Shown here: piece after piece, positions 25,878-34,360 of the stretch
Position numbering within the stretch: the stretch's first letter is position 1
Layout: the number at the start of each line of letters is the position of its first letter
The notes under the pieces: model-generated
The model's input: the letters and a program-made list of their open reading frames with translations, nothing else
Database searches by the model: none
What the model was told of the DNA's origin: nothing
DNA from: Edaphobacter lichenicola
GTDB taxonomy: Bacteria > Acidobacteriota > Terriglobia > Terriglobales > Acidobacteriaceae
DNA: 64,000 nt
Direction of reading: 5' to 3'
Assembly (NCBI RefSeq): GCF_025264645.1
Contig: NZ_CP073696.1
Location: forward strand, 4,092,001 to 4,156,000
Program-made: the position numbers and the translations under genes

Positions 25878-27826
25878 GCACGCCGCAAGAGCGGAGATAT
25901 TCGTAGGTGCCGTCGTAGAAAGAAGGCGGCCTAGTCGGATCGGATGAATTGCCTTCCGGAACAAATATGATCATACCCTGTCTCGCTCGCGTCAAGATCA
26001 CTCGATACGCATTTTTCAGATAGCTTCGTCTGGACTCATCGTTAACGGATTGCCACTTCGTCCCCTTGAAAGCTTGGCTCCTCCAATTGCCATCTCTATG
26101 GTGGAAGTCGCCATCCCAACATACGCCGACCCAATCCAGTTCAAGACCTTGAACGGTGAACTCAGTGGCAACATCCTCCAAGTAATACGAGGATCGAACA
26201 TCCGTGCTCTCATTCAGAAACCAGTTGGCCGGTTCAATCTCAGCTTTGATGTGAATTCCTTCCGGTCGAAGACGCAAAGCGCCAGAGGATGCTATCAGTC
26301 CGAAGCGCTCCGTGCCGCGGGCTTGACTCCGCAGCCAAGCTTTTGCGTCGCTAAGATTGCGGGTCAAATAGATGGGATATTTTGCGCGAATTTTCTCACA
26401 GGTGGCGTGTGCCGCGTCTGGCTCGTTGGCAACGACATGACCTACAAACGCTGACAACGCTTCTGCCCGGAATGATCGCATCGAAACCTCGAGGTGCAGG
26501 TGTTCTTCCGAAAAAACCCGCGGCGATAAGAGAAACCTTTCAACTTGTCCCTCGGAGCCATACTCCTGTAACGCCATGCGAGACGAGATGTGAACCTTCC
26601 AGTTGGGGAACCGAGTTTCGAGAGCCGTGATCCATTCGGAGATACCAGCCTCGCCGGTGTTGATCTCTTGGCCTCCTCACCAGGCATATAACCGCACACC
26701 AATCTGGATGCCGGTCCATCACGCTGATAAGGAACTCTGGCTCAGACATATCAAAATCGAGCTGGCCTCGTTTACGCTGCATGAATTTGGCCGCCTGATC
26801 GCGAGTCCATGCGCGTTGTGCTTCATCGAACACAACGACTTTCTCGATAGGGGTCGCATCGTTTCCGACATACTCATCTCGGAAGTGATGGATATTCTGG
26901 ATGAAGCTCCGGACCTCTCGCTCTGCCGTCTTCTTAGAGACACGTTCGCGTGTCGCTTTGTCACGTGTAAGCGCCTCTCGAAGAACATCAACAAGTGGAC
27001 CATTGCCGGATAGAAAAACGGCGTGTTCATCCAAATGTTCGATCGAACGTCGCGTTGCAATATCGAGCCCTGCGAGCGTCTTCCCCGAGCCAGGAACGCC
27101 AGTGACAAAGCAGATTGCCTTCGTGTGGTTTTGTCGAGCTCGATCTATCACCGTGCTCACACTTGCGTTTGTCTCTCGAAGATTCTTAGCGCCTGCGTCG
27201 GATCGTGAGATGTCGGTCACGCTGTGCGTCTGATACATAGTCTGTGCAGCTTCAACAATGGTGGGCGTTGGCTTGTAGCCTTTAGACATCCAGCCCTCAA
27301 CGTCTAGAGACTGAAACGAGTGCACAGCACAGATCCCATCAATCACATCTCCTAAGTCTGTCTGATTTGTCTCAACAGGCGAAGCAACCAGGTCTTGGGC
27401 AAACCTGACGTCTTCTGCCGGCCTGGATACCGCCTTGGTAGAGACCAGCACCGGCACGATAGGAACCTCATGGCTACCCTCATGAAAGTTTTTCAAGTCG
27501 AGGGCATAGTCTTCCACTTGGTCAAGAGCGCTGGCCGTATGCACGCTTGCTCCGGCTTTAAACTCGATCACGAAAACGATGTTCTCAGCAATGAGCAATA
27601 CATCCGCTCGCTTACCCATTCTCGGAATGTAGAACTCAAGAAAGACTCTACCGTTCGGCCTGCTGGCAAGGGCACTCTTTAGGATTTGGATCTGTTGCAG
27701 CCACGCCCAACGCTGCTGTTCGTCGAGCGCGTGGTGATGCTCTTGTGTCAAAGCACCAAGAATGCGTTCATTCTCATCAACGAGAAAATTAGATACAGAG
27801 GTGTTGTAGTACGCCTTGATTGGCAT
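25831..27826 (-). pseudogene. DUF2075 nuclease-helicase (Schlafen-type P-loop), frameshifted
   Basis: ATG 27826 opens about 380 good codons. The N terminus has a PD-(D/E)xK-like nuclease pattern: FLEFYIPRMGKRADVLL and FVIEFKAG (Asp, then Glu-x-Lys). Then Walker A VTGVPGSGKTLAGL, Walker B KVVVFDEAQRAW and WCAVICLV. Near 26676-26680 the frame slips; GGQEINTGEAGISEWI, the expected next motif, lies in another frame that continues to 25831 and includes YRVILTRARQGMIIFVPEG (helicase motif VI type). The rejoined protein would be about 665 residues, normal for DUF2075. Such proteins are defence-island genes acting on nucleic acid. It sits 27 bases after the Abi_C gene on the same strand, suggesting one two-gene system. 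Confidence 0.82.
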
Positions 27827-27853
27827 CGGATTCTTCTTTCACTCTATACGGTG

Positions 27854-28662
27854 CTAAAACTGAGTGAGTCGCTTCTCGACCGTTTCGAGAAAGAACGTTG
27901 CCAAAGTGAACGCCGCATGGGAGGCCAGCCGAGCGTGGCGTGCCTCGATCCGATAACTCTTTCGCGTATCACGACCATGAGCCGACCCCTTGCGCGTGCG
28001 AAGGCCAGCGATCCCATCAACGATTGACGAAACGCCACTAAGAATTTTCCTCAGATTCTCGTCCTCTACGTCTGCCGCGTTCAGCTTTAGATGAGTCCGA
28101 ACGACCTTCCAAAGCGGGAGGAGACTCTCGTCTGCGGGGGCCGTAAGCCCTTCATCCGCAATATACATCTTGAACATGGATTCGAGTAAGGCACATGATG
28201 CCGTCGCTGCCGCAGCGGGGTCTTTGTCCACGTTCTCAGTGATCCGCTCGAACTCATCCTGCACGCCTGCGAGATCGCGATTCTTATCGCGGCCTCTAAA
28301 GACTGGGATACAAGGTTAGCGTTCGCTTTCATAAGGCGACCGCCACGCGAGTAAACGAAGCCGTCCGCTTTCATCTGCTTTTCGAGAAGACCTTTAGGTC
28401 GTGGGCCTCGAAGGAAAATGTCGTCCGGTGTGGGAACTCGATCCATGATCCCTTCGATAAGGCGGCCAGTCATAGCAACGGTGTCCAAACCAGCGGAGTT
28501 CGCCTGTCGTAACCACGTCTTTGACTTGACTGCCTTGCTGCCGACGGGAGGTTCATCCGGGAAACCGCATTCAACGAAAAGAGAATTCAGATCGTCATGT
28601 GTGTACGTATCGGAGAGAGCATTCGCGACGATACTCAGCAATGCGTTCGGAAGTCTGCTCAT
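27854..28662 (-). pseudogene. abortive infection family protein (Abi_C), frameshifted
   Basis: The first frame, from ATG 28662, gives an N-terminal part (DDLNSLFVECGFPDEPP, then LVSQSLEAA). The second frame resumes with RDKNRDLAGVQDEFERI and carries the abortive-infection C-terminal domain: ALLESMFKMYIADEGL, ILSGVSSIVDGIAGLRTRKG, SAHGR, then RHARLASHAAFTLATFFLET. One base near 28287-28295 accounts for the break. The whole protein would be about 269 residues, as in intact homologues. Abi_C proteins stop phage spread by host growth arrest, and the His-Gly-Arg and RHA patterns suggest a HEPN-like RNase fold; the latter is inference. It precedes the DUF2075 gene by 27 bases. Confidence 0.78.
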
Positions 28663-29133
28663 CGGTAATGATCGTAACTCGCTTCCGACTGAAGTCCCAG
28701 AATCAAAAGAGCAACCAGCCCAGACCTACCGAATGGCTGGGCTGAACGCGCCAACCTGCCATTGAAAGTCGATGAAACCCAGAGTTCCGCCTCGCCGGAG
28801 CTTCCGAAGCAGTAACGGCTGGCTCCCGTAGAACCTGCTAGGCGACCCACAGACCTCCTCAGGCCCTCTCTGATACCTCTGGATACGTGGAAGGTAGACC
28901 CCAAGGTCGGGAACGTGAGGAACATTGGCCCTGAATTGTGCGAGTCGTGGGCAGATGAACCCCAGCCCCTTCCCTTTTCGGGTAACTGTTGGGGTATGTC
29001 CGTTTACTCATTGGTCAAAGGCTCACGCAAGAGCGCCATCCTCGATACTTCCTACAAAATCACGGCAGGCCTGATCATGCTCACTCATAAAAGGGTTTTA
29101 TGATTGCATGAACCGGAAACAGCCGAGGAACAA
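28663..29133. other. intergenic stretch between divergent island genes
   Basis: About 470 bases between the Abi_C start and the DUF4062 start. The frames present (for example 28915-29103) show no family likeness. Base composition is closer to the average than the genes on either side. It should hold the promoters of both transcripts; none could be assigned with confidence. Confidence 0.4.
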
Positions 29134-30714
29134 ATGACCGAGTTACAGAATTGTCTGCCCGAACAAGCTCGCCCCTTCTTCGTCCGACTGCGCAACTCCA
29201 AGTGGGATGAGGCAAGAAACTCCTACCAAGCAAAACTCGCAGCATCACAATCGGACGCAGCCGCTAAGAACCTGTTGAGGTCCGGATTCCAAATAAAAGT
29301 TGAATGGGATCTGAAGGTGCTTCATATGGGCGACAGTGCATTCGGATATTTCGAGGCAGCGGTAGAAACATGCACTCTCTACGACATACCTCTCACCAAG
29401 ACGCTGTTCCAGTGTATTGAAACCGCGGTGAAAGACTTCTTGATAGCTCAACAGCGAAACGCCATAAATAATGCAGGCAAGGGTATTCCGGGGGCTCCAG
29501 CTATCCCTCTTAGTTCTCGACAGCAACTTCGCGAACAGCCACAGAGCCTTCCTCGTTATAACGACATTATGATTGCTTTAGAAAGAGCACGCGTAGAAAG
29601 TGAGAAAGCTGCTGCTCAGAGAGCCACTTCGTCTGAGAACAAAGGAGCAACCGTTATCACCACCACCAAGGAAGTTCGAGAAAGTAATCGTCCAGACGTT
29701 CTCAACGTGTTGATCGCGTCGCCTAGCGATGTGAACGACGAAAGGGATGCGGTCACAAGAGCCATCCACGAATGGAACGCCGTAAATTCTAATCCTGACA
29801 CGATCAACATATTGCTTCACCCGATTAGATGGGAAACCCATTCTTATCCCGAGTCTGGAGATCGCCCGCAAGCCTTATTGAACCGTCAGATCGTCGCGCG
29901 CGGAGATTTCCTAATCGGAATGTTTGGTACGCGGCTTGGCACACCGACCGGAGTAGCGCAGTCAGGAACGATTGAGGAGATCGAGGAGTTTCGAAAGGCA
30001 GGCAAGTACGTTGCGCTCTATTTTTCGAACGCTCCGATTCCGCGCGATACGGATCGAGATCAGCTTGACGCGCTCGACCAATACAAAGAGGCTCGTCAAA
30101 AAGACACTAAGTATGAGGTGTTTACAAGCGCAGACGATCTACAGCGTCAGGTGTACCAACATCTCACGGGAATCGTGAAGAGTGTCGCGAAGCCGCTGCA
30201 ACTCGGCATGTGGAGAAATGAATCCTCCGCCGTCGCAGTAACGACGGCGCAGAAGACGCTCGAAACAATGGTCAAAGACGAGCTAAAGCAAGCTGAAGCA
30301 GCCCGCAGACAGGCCGAGGAGGAGAAGGCTGAAGCTGCGCGATGGAAGCCTTCAGCAAGTATCGTTTCGGCGGTTGAAGGACAGGAACAAGTCAACAAAC
30401 TCGTGCTGAAATCGCACCTGCAATTCGCACTATTGGAAGCGGCCCTCTTATCTACATCCGGAGCAAAACTACACGATTATGCGGTCGATGGTGCCAAAGT
30501 GTTTTCTACAGGGTTTTCAGTTCCAATCGTTCACGCTTCTCTGCTCAAAATCGCGAACAGTAGCCAGAGTTTCTTTCAATCGAATACCTTCCAAGGAAGC
30601 ATCAGGTACACCGTGGTCAGGCAGACAGACGGAATTCAATTTAGCGGCGTTCTCCCTTTTCATGCTGAGACCGTGTTCGTCAGCAACACACTCTGGTTCA
30701 AGCTAGCAGGGTAA
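29134..30714 (+). CDS. DUF4062 domain-containing protein, candidate defence effector
   Basis: ATG 29134 is preferred over TTG 29104 because GAGGA lies just upstream; product 526 residues. Residues about 1-150 are alpha-helical and unassigned. DUF4062 begins at about 190 with LNVLIASPSDVNDERDAV and continues through GDFLIGMFGTRLGTPTG, TIEEIEEFRKAGKYVALYF and KYEVFTSADDLQRQVYQHL. A charged coiled coil follows (LKQAEAARRQAEEEKAEAAR), then a C-terminal segment of about 120 residues of unknown type. DUF4062 is often found at the front of NTPase sensors and is thought to be TIR-like; here no NTPase follows. Location in the recombinase island beside Abi_C and DUF2075 suggests a defence role, which is inference. 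Confidence 0.72.
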   Translation: MTELQNCLPEQARPFFVRLRNSKWDEARNSYQAKLAASQSDAAAKNLLRSGFQIKVEWDLKVLHMGDSAFGYFEAAVETCTLYDIPLTKTLFQCIETAVKDFLIAQQRNAINNAGKGIPGAPAIPLSSRQQLREQPQSLPRYNDIMIALERARVESEKAAAQRATSSENKGATVITTTKEVRESNRPDVLNVLIASPSDVNDERDAVTRAIHEWNAVNSNPDTINILLHPIRWETHSYPESGDRPQALLNRQIVARGDFLIGMFGTRLGTPTGVAQSGTIEEIEEFRKAGKYVALYFSNAPIPRDTDRDQLDALDQYKEARQKDTKYEVFTSADDLQRQVYQHLTGIVKSVAKPLQLGMWRNESSAVAVTTAQKTLETMVKDELKQAEAARRQAEEEKAEAARWKPSASIVSAVEGQEQVNKLVLKSHLQFALLEAALLSTSGAKLHDYAVDGAKVFSTGFSVPIVHASLLKIANSSQSFFQSNTFQGSIRYTVVRQTDGIQFSGVLPFHAETVFVSNTLWFKLAG

Positions 30715-31140
30715 AACAATAAACGCCCGTACCAAGATCATTCTGGGTCTAGACACCTATGAATGCTTAGGATTCTCTCCGTGACGCTATTGTGACGAAC
30801 GCCCTAATAACTGGTACAAACCTCACTAAACGAGTCAGCATTCGTTATCGCCTTGAACCGCTTGTGTTTACTGGATTTCTGCGAACTTTGGATAACCCAT
30901 ACAAACTGCCCCAACCACCCCTGAATCGCCCTTTCGCGGCGATGACAGCTGTCAGAGAAACAACGGTCAACCCTGGCTGCACCAAACGGAGCTCGTCAGA
31001 AATCTCTCCGGCCCTCCGACTTGGAGAAACTTGCCCACGCTCGCGAAATAACGAGAAGTGTCAGCCTCTCTGGAGACTGCTCTCAGCGAAAGAAAGGTAA
31101 TTTTATGGGGATTTTTGTGAGTTTCTGCCATAGCAAAGCG
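30715..31140. other. right flank of the mobile island, no gene recognised
   Basis: About 430 bases. A frame at 30792-31100 could encode 102 residues but resembles nothing known and has no clear ribosome binding site. The right attachment site would be expected between here and the tRNA-Ser gene. Confidence 0.4.
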
Positions 31141-31164
31141 TTACTCCGAAGCTTCACGAAGTAA
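31141..31164. repeat. imperfect palindrome adjoining the tRNA-Ser 3' end
   Basis: TTACTCCG and CGAAGTAA flank AAGCTTCA, giving an eight-pair stem with one mismatch; GAAGCTTC in the centre is itself a palindrome. It lies one base beyond the encoded CCA. It may be the processing/termination hairpin of the tRNA or an island boundary mark. Confidence 0.4.
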
Positions 31165-31165
31165 A

Positions 31166-31255
31166 TGGCGGAAGAGGAGGGATTCGAACCCCCGATACCC
31201 TTTCAGGTACGCCAGTTTTCAAGACTGGAGCCATCAACCACTCGGCCACTCTTCC
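31166..31255 (-). tRNA. tRNA-Ser(UGA)
   Basis: The minus strand folds as a class II tRNA: acceptor GGAAGAG with CTCTTCC, anticodon loop CTTGAAA giving anticodon TGA, a long variable arm, T-loop TTCGAAT, discriminator G and an encoded CCA at 31166-31168. The long variable arm and anticodon both say serine. It stands at the right edge of the recombinase island. Confidence 0.95.
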
Positions 31256-31623
31256 CTGTCCTAAAGTTTAGTACGCAGCAGGCTCCAACGCAAAGAATGA
31301 TCAGAGAAGCTTCTGCTCAGTGCTACCGGGAAAATTGGATCTTCTCTCAATTCCGGCGACAGCGCTTCTACTAGCATCTTCGTTAAGAGTATTCATCGCA
31401 CGCGGGCGAAGCCTGGTTTCGCTGACCAATCTCTTTACCACATGGCGCTCGATTATTTGCTCGTGCCCTCACAGGCTTTGCATATAATGGCGCCTACAGA
31501 ATCCGGAGATTCGCTAACCCAGCTCATTTAGCCGTCGGTAGCTCGCAATTGAATGGTCGCCCACATGTATGACCACGAAAGGGTTATTTTGACCGCGATG
31601 GAGCATTCAAAGACGAGGGGACG
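31256..31623. other. upstream region of the cyclase gene and tRNA-Ser
   Basis: No coding frame of note. TATAAT occurs at 31483-31488 within TTTGCATATAATGG; TTGCTC at 31457-31462 is a weak -35 partner at a 20-base spacing. This would start the cyclase message about 130 bases before its ATG. Confidence 0.4.
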
Positions 31624-33381
31624 ATGAACTACTCCCCCGCAATCTGGATGGTTTGGAGAATGGCCGCGCTAATCGCGAAACGCGACCAAACTCTTATCGA
31701 GCCGAAACATTTTCTTACCACTATTTTCTCTCTCACAACGCTGCGCGATTCTGCTCATTTCGAAGACCCAAACACGGCGCCGGAGTTGGCCGAGGTGGCC
31801 AAGTCGTTCGAATCATTCGGACTGAAGGCCAACGAAATCCTTCAACGCTTGCAGACGCCTGCAGACGTGCAGCACATGATGGCGATGCCATCACATCCAT
31901 CCAGCGGTGCCGCAATCTCAAGATCAGAGATCTGCAAACGAGCGTTCGAACAGGCTGGCATCGCCGCAACGGAGGAATCGATCTCTCTCGCCCGTCTGCG
32001 CCATCTAGCTGGCGGCTTTCTCATGTGCAGCAAAGAGCTCTATCCCCTCTTTGGCATCACGCCGGCAACAGCTGCGCAGCTCATATCGAGCCTGTTGCGC
32101 CCGGGTTCTCCCGCCCCTGCTCCCCCAATTCCCTCGCCGTTTGCGGTTTCACCAAACTTCCACGGCCCCGAGACCAGGGATATCATCCTTCACACGCTGG
32201 ATGCGAATACGGTTCTAGAATCCCAGATCAACTGGAGTATCGTGGGGCCGAAATTCGCCACGCTCTGTGAACTCGCCTGGGAGGCCGGTCCGAGCGGGAG
32301 CATGAGCACGCTCCTTCAGGCATTGACCGAGAAGATCCTTAGCTTTATTCCGCGAGCGACGCACGGTGCGATCCTGATTGTCGATCCCGTAACAGGTGAC
32401 CTCGATTTGAAGGCGCACATGCCGCGTGGCAATGTCTCGCTGAGCAAATCGTCTGCGCTCCAGGCGCTCAAGGAGAAGAAGGCTTTCATCTGGCAGCGCC
32501 AGCAGAATCTAAGCAAGACACAGTTCGAGAGTCACCTGGAGTCCGGAGTTTATGCTCCTATCATCGCCGACGGCAGGTCGTTCGGAGTCATCTGCCTGAA
32601 CTCGAAGAGTGCCGCATCACGGTTGACGGCGGAGGACCTCTTTCTCGCCGCATCGCTTGGACATCAGATCGGCCTTGTTCTCGCGAATCGCGACCTGAAA
32701 GCAGAGGTCGCGCAAAAGATCCACGTTCTTGAACGCTTGATGACGAACTTCTCGCCGCAGGTGCGCACGTACCTTATTCAACGCGCACAGGCTGGACGGC
32801 TCAAATTAGGCGGCGAGCGGTCGAATGTGTCGATCCTCTGTGCCGATATCAGAGGCTTCACCCTCATGGCTGCCAGCATGGACACCGACGATCTCCTCCT
32901 GCTGCTCAACGACTACTTCGCCGCGATGGTTGAATGTGTCTTTCGCCACCAGGGGACCATCGACAAGTTCATCGGCGACGCATTGCTTGTCGTCTTCGGA
33001 AGCCCGGAGGCTCATCCACGTCACGCCGAGGAGGCCGCAAAGGCGTCCATCGATATGATGGAGGTCACCCGGGCAGTCAGTGAGAGGCGCAAGGCGAAGG
33101 GCGAAAAGGCCTGCGAGATCGGCATCGGCGTCCACACGGGCGAGGTAATTCATGGCTTCATTGGCTCGGTCGATCGTATGGAGTTCACCATCATCGGCGA
33201 TGCAGTGAACATGACAACGCGCTACTGCGCCGCGGCTGGATTGAGCGAGATCATCATCAGCCCGCAGATCTACGAAAAACTGTGGCGCGACCTTGAGGTG
33301 GAACCGTTGGAAGTCGCGACAAAGCACGAAGGCACCCTCACTGCTTATAAACTACTCGCTCTGCGTAACCCGAAAGGGTGA
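31624..33381 (+). CDS. class III adenylate/guanylate cyclase with Clp_N-like and GAF regions
   Basis: ATG 31624 follows GAGGGG. The first 160 residues resemble a Clp_N double repeat: AALIAKRDQTLIEPKHFLTT and later SISLARLRHLAGGFL. Residues about 215-360 form a GAF domain (HGAILIVDPVTGDLDLKAH, VYAPIIADGRSFGVICLN). The catalytic domain starts about residue 390; metal-binding Asp residues are in VSILCADIRGFT and FIGDALLVVFG, and VDRMEFTIIGDAVNMTTR is the transition-state segment with its Arg. Product is cAMP or cGMP; the substrate-determining residues were not resolved. A Clp_N-like front end on a cyclase is uncommon. It is convergent with the PP2C gene of the kinase cluster. Confidence 0.87.
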   Translation: MNYSPAIWMVWRMAALIAKRDQTLIEPKHFLTTIFSLTTLRDSAHFEDPNTAPELAEVAKSFESFGLKANEILQRLQTPADVQHMMAMPSHPSSGAAISRSEICKRAFEQAGIAATEESISLARLRHLAGGFLMCSKELYPLFGITPATAAQLISSLLRPGSPAPAPPIPSPFAVSPNFHGPETRDIILHTLDANTVLESQINWSIVGPKFATLCELAWEAGPSGSMSTLLQALTEKILSFIPRATHGAILIVDPVTGDLDLKAHMPRGNVSLSKSSALQALKEKKAFIWQRQQNLSKTQFESHLESGVYAPIIADGRSFGVICLNSKSAASRLTAEDLFLAASLGHQIGLVLANRDLKAEVAQKIHVLERLMTNFSPQVRTYLIQRAQAGRLKLGGERSNVSILCADIRGFTLMAASMDTDDLLLLLNDYFAAMVECVFRHQGTIDKFIGDALLVVFGSPEAHPRHAEEAAKASIDMMEVTRAVSERRKAKGEKACEIGIGVHTGEVIHGFIGSVDRMEFTIIGDAVNMTTRYCAAAGLSEIIISPQIYEKLWRDLEVEPLEVATKHEGTLTAYKLLALRNPKG

Positions 33382-33507
33382 TCTGTTCGGCGCCGTGCGT
33401 TGAAGCGGCTCACAAAATCTAAAGAAAGAGATAGGCCGCAGCTCCTGCCAGCATCATCGTCATCGCAAGTGCGGCTAAAAGCTGTCTCTGACTAAAGCGC
33501 TTGCCTG

Positions 33508-34341
33508 TCAGGGTTGTACTCGATTTGCTTCCTTCCACGCTTCTCCAGCTCGAAGCACTACCACGCTGATATTGTCTCCCGCTTCGCCCGCAAGGGCGAG
33601 ATGAAGCAGCGCGTCGGCGATGAATGGAGTGCTTGCTCCTGGCTTGACGAGTGCCTGCTGCACCGCAGCAGCTTGTGCGTATGCCCAGAGCCCGTCGGAG
33701 CAGAGGAGCATCACATCGCCCGCCCGAACCTCATGTGAGGATAGTTCGAGCGATGCGCCAGGCTGGCCAAGGCTGCGCGTCAAAATGTGCGAGCTCGGAT
33801 GCGTCTGCGCCTGCTCCTCAGAGAGAAGGCCTTCGGCAATCATTCTCTCCACTACCGAATGGTCTCGTGTCAGCTGTGTGCATTGGCCGCCTCGAACTCG
33901 ATACACCCGAGAATCTCCAATGTGTCCGGTGTATGCCACTCCCTTGTGGATCAGTACGAGCGCGACGGTCGATGCCATCTCCTGCATCGCCGGTGGACCG
34001 GACCTTTTGGCTTCTTCCAGCCGCTCCTTGACCCATGTAGTAGCTCGTTGCAAACCGTCCAGCGGATCGGTTTCAGCGGGCAGGCCAGCGAGAAAACGTC
34101 CATACTCTTCAAGTCCGAGTGCCGAAGCTCGCGCCCCGCCACTTCGGCCACCAACTCCGTCCAGCACAAGAAAGATCTCGCCAAGCGGAATTTGGAAGCG
34201 ACCGACGCAATCCTGATTTTCTTCGCGAACTAAGCCAGGATGACATCGTAGGCTGGACGAAATGCCCGTCGACTCCCCCGCGAAATCAATGTTAGTGATC
34301 TGGCTGGCACGTTGGTGGGGAGCTGTCTCTTCGTTTTCCAT
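33508..34341 (-). CDS. PP2C-type Ser/Thr protein phosphatase
   Basis: The 277-residue product has the PP2C motifs in order: VREENQDCVGRF, FLVLDGVGG (metal Asp), YTGHIGDSRVYR, ILTRSLGQ, MLLCSDGLW and AGDNISVVVL. It is the fourth gene of the kinase-CsgG-ABC-phosphatase run, 19 bases after the transporter stop, and should reverse the kinase and supply or remove phosphothreonine for the FHA domains. After the stop codon, a second frame (33419 to about 33530) reads TLTGKRFSQRQLLAAL and then a hydrophobic stretch MTMMLAGAAAYLFL, as if a C-terminal membrane anchor had been separated by a frameshift. The catalytic domain is complete either way. Confidence 0.9.
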   Translation of the reverse strand: MENEETAPHQRASQITNIDFAGESTGISSSLRCHPGLVREENQDCVGRFQIPLGEIFLVLDGVGGRSGGARASALGLEEYGRFLAGLPAETDPLDGLQRATTWVKERLEEAKRSGPPAMQEMASTVALVLIHKGVAYTGHIGDSRVYRVRGGQCTQLTRDHSVVERMIAEGLLSEEQAQTHPSSHILTRSLGQPGASLELSSHEVRAGDVMLLCSDGLWAYAQAAAVQQALVKPGASTPFIADALLHLALAGEAGDNISVVVLRAGEAWKEANRVQP

Positions 34342-34360
34342 GAATGTACGTGAATGCCCT

